The notes below the pieces were generated by a model. It was not told where the DNA came from and searched no databases. It saw only the letters and a list, made by a program, of their open reading frames with translations. Below, one piece after another: positions 1 through 8,800 of a stretch of DNA of 64,000 bases (the first letter of the stretch is position 1; each line of letters opens with the position of its first letter). A program made the position numbers and the translations under genes. The DNA is from Neptunicella plasticusilytica (GTDB lineage Bacteria; Pseudomonadota; Gammaproteobacteria; Enterobacterales; Alteromonadaceae): positions 806,001 through 870,000 of the forward strand of contig NZ_CP150481.1 in NCBI RefSeq assembly GCF_047922965.1, in the 5' to 3' direction.

Positions 1-189
1 AAATATAATTTCTGTTCTAACATACTGTTTAATTTGATTTTTTAATCATTACAGTCTACTGATATCATGTGTATTATTTAGGTTCTAATTAACTATCGTT
101 ATTCGAAGTATTAGATTGTAGTTTCAGTTGCTATTTAACACGCACTCGATATTGGAGCGAGCGGTTAAGTTAACTCAAGGTAATACAGC
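1..189. other. AT-rich leader before the first gene
   Basis: No gene is visible here. The stretch is AT-rich and likely holds the promoter of the kinase-asparaginase-cutC operon. An AAGG near 177-180 is a modest ribosome binding site for the ATG at 190. The window edge hides whatever lies to the left. Confidence 0.4.
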
Positions 190-1104
190 ATGGTGATTGA
201 TGCTCGTTCACATGCCAGTTCAGCCGGACTTGAACCCATCTATTTTGTTGGCATTGATGGCGGGGCGACCCACTGTCGAGCAGCCATTTTTGACCAGCAG
301 CAGTTACTGGGCGTTGGCAAGGCAGGGCCAGCCAACCCGGTGAACGGTCTGGAACAGACCCAACAATCCATTACGCAGGCCGTGCAATTGGCGCTTGAAG
401 ACGCTGGTTTGGGACAGGTTTCACTCAAACAGCTAGTGGTGGGCGCGGGGTTGGCCGGTTTGCATTTACCCAGTATGCAACTAGCTATGGCCAACTGGCC
501 ACATCCTTTTGGCCGCTTGTTTCTGACTACAGATTTACATGCTGCCGTGCTCGGCGCTCATGCCGGTGAAGAGGGGGCGGTGATTATTCTGGGCACCGGT
601 TTTAGCGCCTTGGGCATTCATCAGGGCGAACATCATGCTATTGGTGGCTATGGCTTTCCTATTTACGCCACCTGCAGCGGCTCCTGGTTTGGGCTGGAAT
701 TAATTAAAGCCGTATTGCTGGATGCTGACGGTGTAGGGCCCCATACCTCACTGACTCAGGCAGTACTGGACGATTTCGATATTATTTCACTGGCAGAAAA
801 AATGAATAATGCTCCCGCCCAGGAGTTTGCCCGTTTTGCTCCTCTGGTATTTGAACATGCCCGCAGGGGAGACGATATCAGTCTTGGTTTACTCAGGCAG
901 GGGGCTGAATTTATCAATAAAGTCATGACCCGACTGGCCGGTTTCGGTATTGACAGAATTGCATTTGTTGGCGGTGTGGCGCCTCATATTCAGCCTTATT
1001 TGGCGCATGAGTTGCGTGATCTGGTCGTGGAGGCGCAGGCCAGTCCGGAACAAGGAGCCATGTTACTGGGATATCAACGTTATACCACATTAAATCCGGC
1101 ATGA
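190..1104 (+). CDS. BadF/BadG-family amino-sugar kinase, GspK-like glucosamine kinase
   Basis: Predicted cytoplasmic ATP-dependent kinase of the ASKHA fold, 304 aa. The first phosphate motif is seen as DGGATHCR (residues 23-30) and the second as GTG at about residues 135-137. The block TTDLHAAVLGAHAGEEGA resembles Vibrio GspK, a glucosamine-specific kinase, so GlcN is a better guess than GlcNAc, although family members cannot be separated by eye. The start at 190 has a short AAGG upstream. It precedes an exported glycosylasparaginase by 18 bases and is probably co-transcribed with it, so it may phosphorylate the amino sugar released from glycopeptides. A second, distinct BadF-family kinase lies in the MurNAc operon at 39671. 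Confidence 0.82.
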   Translation: MVIDARSHASSAGLEPIYFVGIDGGATHCRAAIFDQQQLLGVGKAGPANPVNGLEQTQQSITQAVQLALEDAGLGQVSLKQLVVGAGLAGLHLPSMQLAMANWPHPFGRLFLTTDLHAAVLGAHAGEEGAVIILGTGFSALGIHQGEHHAIGGYGFPIYATCSGSWFGLELIKAVLLDADGVGPHTSLTQAVLDDFDIISLAEKMNNAPAQEFARFAPLVFEHARRGDDISLGLLRQGAEFINKVMTRLAGFGIDRIAFVGGVAPHIQPYLAHELRDLVVEAQASPEQGAMLLGYQRYTTLNPA

Positions 1105-1122
1105 TTTTATAAGGAAAGATTG

Positions 1123-2091
1123 ATGAGCACTAACCGACGTGATTTTTTAAAACTCTCCGCTATAGCCGGTGCATTGGGACTGGTATCGGCCAAGACGGTG
1201 GCAAAAAATAAGGTAGGCAAACCCGTTGTGGTGTCGACCTGGGAACATGGCACTCCGGCAAATGAAGCCGCCTGGAAAATACTGAGTCAAAATGGCCGTG
1301 CACTGGATGCAGTTGAAGCCGGTGTCAGGGTGCCTGAAGCTGATCCAGAGGTACGTACTGTCGGCTATGGCGGTTATCCCGATGCCAAGGGAATTGTGAC
1401 ACTGGATGCCTGCATTATGGATGACAATATGAACTGTGGTTCGGTGGCTTTTTTGCAAAATATCAAGCACCCCATTTCAGTGGCGCGCAAAGTGATGGAA
1501 AACACCCCTCACGTAATGCTGGTCGGGCAGGGGGCGCTGGATTTTGCCAAGACGCAGGGCTTTGTTGAAGAAGACTTGCTCACACCCGAGTCCAAAGCCG
1601 ATTGGCAGCGCTGGTTAAAAGAGCGCGAGGTCAAGATGATCAATATCGAGAATCACGACACTATCGGTATGCTGGCACTGGATAGTGCCGGTAACTTGTC
1701 CGGAGCCTGCACCACCAGCGGCGCAGCATACAAGATGCATGGCCGGGTGGGAGATTCGCCCTTGATTGGCGCGGGCCTGTATGTGGATAACGAAATTGGT
1801 GCCGCCACCGCCACCGGCATGGGAGAACTGATGATTAAAACTGTCGGTTGTCATCTGGTGGTGGAACTCATGCGTCAGGGCGCATCTCCTGAACAGGCCT
1901 GCAAGCAGGCTGTCGAGCGTATCGCTGCCAAACTGGGGGATTACAAAGCCTTTCAGGTCGGCTTTCTGGCCCTGAACAAGCAGGGTGAATATGGTGCTTA
2001 CTGTATCCAGTCAGGTTTCAATTACGCGGTTCGCAACCAGCAGGGTGCCAAGTTAATTGATGCCGACAGTTTATTGCAGGTTCCTGCATAG
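1123..2091 (+). CDS. N4-(beta-N-acetylglucosaminyl)-L-asparaginase, Tat-exported
   Basis: Ntn-hydrolase of the glycosylasparaginase/isoaspartyl peptidase family, 322 aa. It hydrolyses the GlcNAc-Asn bond of N-glycan stubs after self-cleavage at a threonine. The N-terminus has a twin-arginine motif (TNRRDFLKL, residues 3-11) and a hydrophobic stretch, so export of the folded precursor is expected. The predicted nucleophile is Thr180 in NHDTIGM, and GACTTSGAAYKMHGRVGDSP follows it as in flavobacterial enzymes. ATG 1123 is preferred over the TTG directly before it because AAGGAAAG at 1111-1118 is well spaced. The neighbours, a sugar kinase and CutC, suggest catabolism of glycoprotein-derived GlcNAc-Asn. 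Confidence 0.88.
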   Translation: MSTNRRDFLKLSAIAGALGLVSAKTVAKNKVGKPVVVSTWEHGTPANEAAWKILSQNGRALDAVEAGVRVPEADPEVRTVGYGGYPDAKGIVTLDACIMDDNMNCGSVAFLQNIKHPISVARKVMENTPHVMLVGQGALDFAKTQGFVEEDLLTPESKADWQRWLKEREVKMINIENHDTIGMLALDSAGNLSGACTTSGAAYKMHGRVGDSPLIGAGLYVDNEIGAATATGMGELMIKTVGCHLVVELMRQGASPEQACKQAVERIAAKLGDYKAFQVGFLALNKQGEYGAYCIQSGFNYAVRNQQGAKLIDADSLLQVPA

Positions 2092-2134
2092 TGACGAAGA
2101 TGATTCGGTCGATATTCTCAGTGGAAGTTATCAA

Positions 2135-2869
2135 ATGACACCTGCATTAGAGATCTGTCTGGCTGCAGATGATTTGGTCCAACTTGGTAAGAATACTCAA
2201 GCCGTGTTGGAGGGTGGTGCGGTGCGCATCGAACTTTGCGCAAATATGGCAGAGCAAGGATTAACTCCTACATTTGAAGCCGTACAGTTAGTTAAAAATA
2301 TGATCGGTGATTCTGTTGAATTGATGGTGATGCTGCGCCCGATTGCTGGACATTTTTGTTATTCTTTTGCTCAAATCGATTCAATGCTGGTCACCATGGA
2401 AAGATTGGCAAAAGCTGGTGCCGACGGTGTGGTGACTGGTGTATTAAATGAAGAGCATCAACCCGATTATGTGACATTAGATCTTTTGCTTGAACATGCA
2501 AAAATGTTGGGGTTGTCTGTTACTTTTCATCGGGCATTTGATGCCATAGATAATCAATATCAGGCGCTTGAGCGCTTTATACAACTTGGGATTAATCGTG
2601 TACTAACTTCCGGCACAGACTGGTTGTCGACTCAAGGAGTAGAATATGGGATCCATCGACTACAAGATTTTCTCAATATAGTCGATAACCATATGGAGAT
2701 TATTGTTGGTGGGGGAGTGAGTCTTGCTAATATTGACTCACTCAAACAGCAATTAGCTGGCAATAATAGAAGAATTTCTTTTCATACTTATTCTGCGGTA
2801 CTGGAGGGAAATCAAGTCAACCGCTTGAAAGTCGCCAACATGGTGTCGTGTCTGACGCAAATCACATAA
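2135..2869 (+). CDS. cutC: CutC family protein
   Basis: TIM-barrel protein of the CutC family, 244 aa, close to the usual length of about 248. Family blocks are visible: RIELCANMAEQGLTPT, MLRPIAGHFCY, ADGVVTGVL, TFHRAFD, RVLTSG and IVGGGV. The start at ATG 2135 removes a non-homologous extension that would overlap the asparaginase gene, and GTGGAAG lies ahead of it. CutC was named for copper homeostasis in E. coli, but that role is disputed. Here it closes an amino-sugar/glycosylasparagine operon with no copper gene nearby, so a function in carbohydrate metabolism is an inference worth weighing. Confidence 0.88.
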   Translation: MTPALEICLAADDLVQLGKNTQAVLEGGAVRIELCANMAEQGLTPTFEAVQLVKNMIGDSVELMVMLRPIAGHFCYSFAQIDSMLVTMERLAKAGADGVVTGVLNEEHQPDYVTLDLLLEHAKMLGLSVTFHRAFDAIDNQYQALERFIQLGINRVLTSGTDWLSTQGVEYGIHRLQDFLNIVDNHMEIIVGGGVSLANIDSLKQQLAGNNRRISFHTYSAVLEGNQVNRLKVANMVSCLTQIT

Positions 2870-2894
2870 AACTCCAAAAGTACCAATGCGTATT

Positions 2895-3839
2895 TCACGC
2901 CTGTTTAGCCCATTTGTGCTTTTCCTGTGCTGGCGGTACGTCAAATAAGCGGCGGTATTCGCGGCTGAACTGGGAAGGGCTCTCATAACCGACTGCTCGA
3001 GCTACCGCAGCGACGCCCTGATCCGTACTGAGTATCAGCCGCCTGGCTTCCTGTAAACGCAGATTTTTATGATATTGCAAGGGACTGATAGCGGTAAAAG
3101 ATTTGAAATGATGATGTAAGGCTGACACGCTCATATGCGCCTGTTTGGCCAATTCATCGACTTTCAGCGGCTGGTGATAGTTGTCATGCAACAGGTGGAG
3201 TACCCGTGCAATACGGTTCACATGCCCATCTTGCAGAATCATCTGCTGTAACTGTTTGCCTTGTCCTGCTCTGAGCAGCCGATAAAATATCTCGCGTTTA
3301 ATCAATGGTGCCAGAATAGGAATATCTTCCGGCGTTTCAAGCAGTTTTATTAAACGCGTTAGCGGGTCAAGTAAATCCTGTCCAAGCCGGTGGATTTGAA
3401 TACCTTTTACGTCTTGCTGTTTATCGATAGGCGGCAGGTTTTCATCGGATAGTAATAAGCTGATTTCTTTGGAATCCAGCAGTAACTTCAAACCCAGTGA
3501 AGGCTCGGACTCGTGAGTGAGAGTTACCCTGGCTGTAACCGGTAAATCAGCCGTCGATACCATATAATGGAAAGGATCGTAACGGTAGCTTTCATTACCG
3601 ATCGATACCTGTTTTGAACCTTTTACCATAACCGATAGTGCAGGCTGCTGGATGCCTGCAATTGGACCCGTAGAACAACAGACTTTGGCTAATAACAAAC
3701 CTTCAATCGCAGTTTCAATAGCGCCTTCCTGATTTTCGGTTTGACGACTTAGCACCGAAACCAGTTCATTGCGGATCTGATCTTGAGATACGGATATGTC
3801 CGAGGAAGTAGGGTGTGGCTGAGCCGCGGCGAGTTCCAT
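2895..3839 (-). CDS. AraC-family transcriptional regulator with AraC_N domain
   Basis: DNA-binding regulator of 314 aa. The N-terminal half matches the AraC-type N-terminal domain (PF06719-like) found in YqhC-type regulators. The C-terminal 100 residues carry two helix-turn-helix units, visible as KVDELAKQAHMSVSALHHHF and VAAVARAVGYESPSQFSREY. The start is set at 3839 because GGAGGAGAA stands directly upstream; a start at 3866 would place that ribosome site inside the gene. It is divergent from a SnoaL-like gene, and the gap between them holds two pairs of direct repeats spaced 21 bp, the layout expected for its operators. The effector is unknown. Confidence 0.92.
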   Translation of the reverse strand: MELAAAQPHPTSSDISVSQDQIRNELVSVLSRQTENQEGAIETAIEGLLLAKVCCSTGPIAGIQQPALSVMVKGSKQVSIGNESYRYDPFHYMVSTADLPVTARVTLTHESEPSLGLKLLLDSKEISLLLSDENLPPIDKQQDVKGIQIHRLGQDLLDPLTRLIKLLETPEDIPILAPLIKREIFYRLLRAGQGKQLQQMILQDGHVNRIARVLHLLHDNYHQPLKVDELAKQAHMSVSALHHHFKSFTAISPLQYHKNLRLQEARRLILSTDQGVAAVARAVGYESPSQFSREYRRLFDVPPAQEKHKWAKQA

Positions 3840-3870
3840 ATGTTCTCCTCCAGGATAAATATACATTCTG

Positions 3871-3903
3871 TAGAAATAGGCAAGTTTTTAGGACAAATAG
3901 ACA
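3871..3903 (+). promoter_or_regulatory. Direct-repeat pair 1, putative AraC-type operator
   Basis: TAGAAATAGGCA (3871-3882) and GACAAATAGACA (3892-3903) start 21 bp apart, two helical turns, and match at 9 of 12 positions. The pair lies 32 bp upstream of the AraC-family start codon, so autoregulation is likely. Confidence 0.6.
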
Positions 3904-4016
3904 AATCTACTTCTGCTATCCTTAATTCTCGACTCGGTAATTACCTAATAATAGTAAGTGTTAAAAAGTTAGCTGCTGTAAATTAATACAGTAATTTGTG
4001 AAAATAAAGCATTATG

Positions 4017-4049
4017 TACAAATAGGCATCAACTAAGTAGAAATAGGCA
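4017..4049 (+). promoter_or_regulatory. Direct-repeat pair 2, putative AraC-type operator
   Basis: TACAAATAGGCA (4017-4028) and TAGAAATAGGCA (4038-4049) start 21 bp apart and match at 11 of 12 positions. The second repeat is identical to the first repeat of pair 1. A TATAGT at 4073-4078 could be a -10 box with no good -35, leaving the proximal repeat where an activator would touch RNA polymerase. This suggests activation of the SnoaL-like gene at 4202. Confidence 0.62.
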
Positions 4050-4201
4050 CATCATTATCACTTGTCACCCACTATAGTATTATGGCTATCAAACAATCCG
4101 TTCTGATGCCCGTGAGTTGTTTTCTCTTGTAACCCGGTCAGACACTGGTAGTGCCACATTTTCAATTCTGTGTTGGTTTAATGCAAAGGATAGGGCCTAA
4201 C

Positions 4202-4681
4202 ATGTCTATCATAACTCAATATGAACAAAACAAAGCTGTTGTTGAAAACTGGTTTCGTGGTTTCTGGGGAAATTCCGTTGACTTGTCGGTGGTGGATCGA
4301 TATCTGGCAGAGGATGCGCAATTGAATTACTCGGGACGGGAAAGTTTGCGAGGACATCAGCAGATTCGCCGCTTTATACAGGGATTCAGACGGGCTTACC
4401 CTGACTTGGTATTTTGGCAAGTCGGTGAGCTAATTGCCGAAGGGGAGTATGTCATTGGCCGCTGGGACGGCATGGCAACGCATACTGGCCCGGCCTTTGA
4501 TGATTCTCTGGTGGGGGTACCTTATGCCAATAGTGGCATGTCGATAAGGTTCACCGGCGGAAGCATTCGTTTTCATCTGGTTGATGGCCAGATAAAAGAA
4601 GTGCGAGCACAAGGACAAGCACTCATTGCTTTGCAACCGGATTCTGTCGACTGGTTTAAACCTTCATTGCATGCTTACTAG
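4202..4681 (+). CDS. SnoaL-like (NTF2-fold) protein, ester cyclase type
   Basis: Small protein of 159 aa with the NTF2/SnoaL pattern: an N-terminal helix with VENWFRGFWG, a central DAQLNYSGRESLRGHQQIRRFI block, then YPDLVF and the strand VIGRWDGMATHTG. Such proteins are cyclases, isomerases or ligand-binding proteins, and the substrate cannot be read from sequence. No signal peptide is visible, so it is probably cytoplasmic. ATG 4202 is chosen over 4151 or 4181 because homology-like sequence starts there and AGGATAGGG lies upstream. It is divergent from, and probably controlled by, the AraC-type regulator. Confidence 0.7.
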   Translation: MSIITQYEQNKAVVENWFRGFWGNSVDLSVVDRYLAEDAQLNYSGRESLRGHQQIRRFIQGFRRAYPDLVFWQVGELIAEGEYVIGRWDGMATHTGPAFDDSLVGVPYANSGMSIRFTGGSIRFHLVDGQIKEVRAQGQALIALQPDSVDWFKPSLHAY

Positions 4682-4866
4682 GGGGGATTTGGTCGGCAGA
4701 AATATTTGTACATACCTTAATACAATTTTATACATAATTTATTACTTAAAAGCCTTATAAATAGGTTGATTGACAGCGTATTTACTTTACAAACAGGCAT
4801 GAATGTATATAATAAACATTCGCCGATGTATGTTTGTTTTATTATTGTTAACACAAAGGAAAAACC

Positions 4867-5508
4867 ATGTTCAGAATATTGGCAATGAGTTTCGCCATCA
4901 TTGTTTCTTCATTATCTGCAGCTGCGTGGGCGGCAGATATTGATACAACTAATCCATATAAAATGGTTGATCAGGTTGCCACTAAAACCTTTGGCCGCAT
5001 CAAGAGCGAAAAGGCCAATATTGAAAAGAATCCGGAAGTATTGCGCGATATCGTATCGCAAGAACTGATGCCATACGTTGACTCAAATTATGCAGCGATG
5101 AAGGTATTGGGTAAATACTATCGTAATTACCCGAAAGAAAAGGTGTATGAGTATATTAATGATTTTCAGCCTTATATCGTCTCAACTTACGCTAACGCGC
5201 TGACATACTATAACGACCAGACTGTTGAATTTGAGCCGGAAAAAGATTTTTCAGATGAAAAACAGGTGTCGGTAAAAGCGATAGTTAAAGATCCCGGTAA
5301 ACCTGATATCAAACTGGCCTTTATTGTTCGCAAAGATCGTAAGACAGGCGCCTGGCAGGCTTATGATATGGTGGTCGAAGGTATTAGTCTGGTTTCCAGC
5401 AAGCAAAGTGAATTTGAATCCATTTTGCGCCAGCAGGGTTTGCAAACCGTGATTGACTTGATGAAAGAGAAAACCAGCCAGAAAATTGATATTAATCCTG
5501 AAAAATAA
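4867..5508 (+). CDS. mlaC: MlaC/Ttg2D-family periplasmic phospholipid-binding protein
   Basis: Periplasmic carrier that shuttles phospholipid between the outer-membrane MlaA complex and the inner-membrane MlaFEDB transporter. It has 213 aa with a signal peptide ending near AWA-AD (residue 22). Family features seen are NPYKMVDQVATKTFGRI, LRDIVSQELMPYVD and the C-terminal EFESILRQQGLQTVIDLM. ACACAAAGGAAAAACC before the ATG is a good ribosome site. It stands alone here: mlaFEDB are not adjacent and a hairpin follows directly. It may be the only copy displaced from its operon or a second paralogue. Confidence 0.88.
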   Translation: MFRILAMSFAIIVSSLSAAAWAADIDTTNPYKMVDQVATKTFGRIKSEKANIEKNPEVLRDIVSQELMPYVDSNYAAMKVLGKYYRNYPKEKVYEYINDFQPYIVSTYANALTYYNDQTVEFEPEKDFSDEKQVSVKAIVKDPGKPDIKLAFIVRKDRKTGAWQAYDMVVEGISLVSSKQSEFESILRQQGLQTVIDLMKEKTSQKIDINPEK

Positions 5509-5520
5509 TATTTCTGCCAA

Positions 5521-5544
5521 ATATGCGCCGCTTCAGGCGCATAT
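5521..5544 (+). terminator. Hairpin downstream of mlaC
   Basis: Perfect 9-bp stem ATATGCGCC / GGCGCATAT with a 6-base loop, starting 12 bases after the mlaC stop. The T-rich run comes only some way downstream, so it is either a weak intrinsic terminator or a 3' stabilising hairpin. Confidence 0.55.
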
Positions 5545-5844
5545 CCATCCCGATTTACTGTTCTTTTTATCTAATACTTTGATATATCTATATTTATTGG
5601 CTTTACTAAATTCATGATGAAATGATTAGTTAAGGACAATATTTGAATCTAATTTACTGTAAAGGTTACCGTGCACTTTGGCATTGCTTTAGTGTGATGT
5701 TGTTGCATTGGAAGTGCGCAACAAACAGGTTAGAATCGCGCCCCGCTGGGCGGGGAGTCAATGGAACTTCTGCCGATCAAGTAGATCCAACAAAGCTACA
5801 ACTTATCATTTTTACCCTATTAATATTATCAACTGAGGCTGCTT
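5545..5844 (+). promoter_or_regulatory. putA upstream region with two inverted repeats
   Basis: No credible gene is present. Two inverted repeats stand out: TTGTTGC (5701-5707) with GCAACAA (5719-5725), and CCCCGC-TGG-GCGGGG (5742-5756), a GC-rich hairpin in otherwise AT-rich DNA. Either could be an operator or a leader structure for putA. No regulator gene lies alongside. Confidence 0.4.
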
Positions 5845-8800
5845 ATGCTGTTTAACGGTAACTTGACTACTGAATGTCCAATTCGTCAGAAAATCAGGAA
5901 TTTTTATCGAATAGAAGAAAACCTGGCTGTTGATCATATTTTACCGGATGCGGAAGTAAATATGCGTGCCCGCAGTCGTGCCTGGGAAAGGGCGCGAACC
6001 ATGGTATTGCGTATCCGTCGTGAACAGGAAGGGCACGGTGGTATCGATGCATTGTTAAACGAATACTCCTTATCCACCGCCGAAGGTGTGGTGTTGATGT
6101 GTCTGGCCGAAGCCTTGTTGCGGGTACCGGATAAGGAGACTCAGGACGAACTGATCCGCGACAAATTATCTAAAGGAAAATGGACACCGCATCTGGGCAA
6201 TAGCGACTCGTTATTTGTCAATGCCTCGTCATGGGGATTGTTGATGACCGGTAGCATGGTCAAATATGCGGATAAACGGCAGAAAGAACATTTCGGTATT
6301 CTTAAACAGTTAATCGGCCGTGTCGGTGAGCCGGTGATCCGTAAGGCGATGAATATCGCCATGAAAATTATGGGCCGCCAGTTTGTGATGGGGGAAAACA
6401 TCAAGGATGCGGTCGCTCGAGCGGAAGAAAAAGAACGCAATGGTTATGTCTATTCCTACGACATGTTGGGTGAAGGGGCTCGCACCAGTAAAGATGCGCA
6501 GCGTTATTACGATGCGTATGCCAATGCGATTGAAGTCATCGGTAAGGCCGCCGCAGGTAAAGGGCCACGTAAAAGCCCTGGTATCTCGGTTAAGCTGTCA
6601 GCCATTCATCCCCGCTATGAATTTACTCACCGCGAAAGGGTGTTGGCAGAAATTCCGCCCAAGTTAAAAGACTTATGTTTATTGGCCAAAAAATACGATA
6701 TTGGTTTAACTGTCGATGCGGAAGAATCCGAGCGCCTGGATATTTCACTGGATATTATTGAAATGGTGTTCAGTGATGAAGACCTGGCTGGCTGGAGTGG
6801 CTTTGGTCTGGCGGTACAGGCCTATCAGAAACGTGCTTTATTTGTGATTGACTGGTTGCGGGAGCTGACCAAACGTGTCGGCAGAACCATGATGGTGCGT
6901 TTGGTTAAAGGCGCCTACTGGGATACCGAAATCAAGAATGCCCAAAAAGATGGACTGGATCATTTCCCGGTATTTACCCGTAAATACTCCACTGACGTGT
7001 CTTATCATGCTTGCGCCAACCGTCTACTGGACTACCGCGATACGATTTACCCACAATTTGCTACGCATAATGCCTATACCGCATCGGTGATTCTGGAATT
7101 GGCCGGTGATGATAAAGAAGGCTTTGAATTCCAGTGCCTGCACGGTATGGGGGATACCCTGTATGACCAGATTGTCACCGTCGACAATATCCAGTGCCGG
7201 GTCTATGCCCCGGTGGGTGATCATGAAGATTTATTAGCTTATCTGGTGCGCAGACTGTTAGAAAACGGCGCGAATTCTTCGTTTGTTAACGCCATCGTCG
7301 ATGAAACCCGTCCGGTAGAATCCTTGCTGGAAGACCCGGTGGAAAAAACCCAGCGCCTCAAGCACAAATATAATGAACAAATTCGCAAGCCGGTAGATTT
7401 ATACGGGGACGAACGTTTTAATTCCAGAGGTCTGGATGTCACTGATATCAATACTATCGGTCCATTAAAACACTCTCTGGATCGTTGGTTTAACGAACAC
7501 CAGTTGAGCGAAGATTCGATTCCGCAAGGCTGCCATGCCGTGCGTAACCCGGCTAATCATAGCGAAATTGTCGGCTACCATCGTTACGACGACAGCGAGC
7601 AAATGTTGGCAAAACTGGATAAAGCCCACAACGCGTTTGCCGACTGGTCGCAAACGCCGGTTTCCGAGCGGGCCAATTTGTTGCGTCGTACCAGCGATAT
7701 TCTTGAGCGCCATATGGATGAACTGATCGGCTTGTGTATTAAAGAAGCCGGTAAAGTGACCCAGGATGGCGTGGATGAAGTGCGGGAAGCTGTCGATTTC
7801 TGTCGCTATTACGCCGCTCGGGCTGAAGAGTTAGCCGATGATGACAGATTAGCACCCCGTGGCGTGGTGCTGTGTATCAGTCCGTGGAATTTCCCGTTGG
7901 CAATTTTCCTGGGGCAGGTCGCTGCGGCATTGGTCACCGGTAATACCGTAGTGGCTAAACCGGCAGAGCAAACCGGATTAATTGCCTTGCGTGCGATTGA
8001 ATTAATGGAATCTGTGGGCATGCCCGAAGGCGTAGTACAAATGGTGATTGGCCCAGGCTCCAAAGTGGGTGAAACCTTGATCCCGGACGAGCGGATTAAG
8101 GCAGTTATGTTTACCGGCTCGACCCAGACCGGCACACTCATCTCACAAATTCTGGCCAGCCGTGGCGGTGAACAGGTGCCACTGATTGCCGAAACAGGTG
8201 GGCAGAACTGCATGATCGTCGATTCGACTGCCTTACCTGAGCAGGTTGTCGATGACGTGATTTCGTCCGGCTTCCAGAGCGCCGGACAGCGTTGTTCCGC
8301 TTTGCGTATTCTGTATTTACAGGAAGACATTGCCGACAGAGTGACCGAGATGCTGGTAGGTGCGTTAAAAGAACTGCATGTAGGCGATCCGGCCATGCTA
8401 TCTACCGATGTGGGACCGGTGATTGATCAAAAAGCGCTGAATACCTTAAATAAACATGTCGAAGATATGCAGGATAAAGCCAAATTGCTGTACGAATGCA
8501 ATATTGCTGATGTGCCGGCAGAGTCAACATTCTTCGCCCCGCGCCTGTATCAGATAGATAATATCAATGTGTTGCAAAAAGAAGTGTTTGGTCCCTGTGT
8601 ACATATAGTGCGCTTTAAATCCAAATCGCTGGAACAGGTGATCCATGATATCAATTCAACCGGTTACGGTTTGACCATGGGCATTCATTCACGCATTGAA
8701 GAGCGGGCGGTGGAACTGGCCAAGTTATCTCGTGCCGGTAACGTGTATATTAACCGCAATATGATCGGTGCCATCGTAGGTGTCCAGCCATTTGGTGGAC

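Noticed and set aside
3783..3986. A 67-codon plus-strand frame over the AraC start region
   Set aside because: It overlaps the AraC gene start and operator repeats; no ribosome site or homology-like content.
5643..5855. A 70-codon open frame before putA
   Set aside because: No ribosome site, no recognisable composition, overlaps the putA start and the inverted repeats; more likely leader DNA.
7809..8396. A 195-codon antisense frame inside putA
   Set aside because: It mirrors the third-position bias of putA, and the putA protein is clearly the real product.
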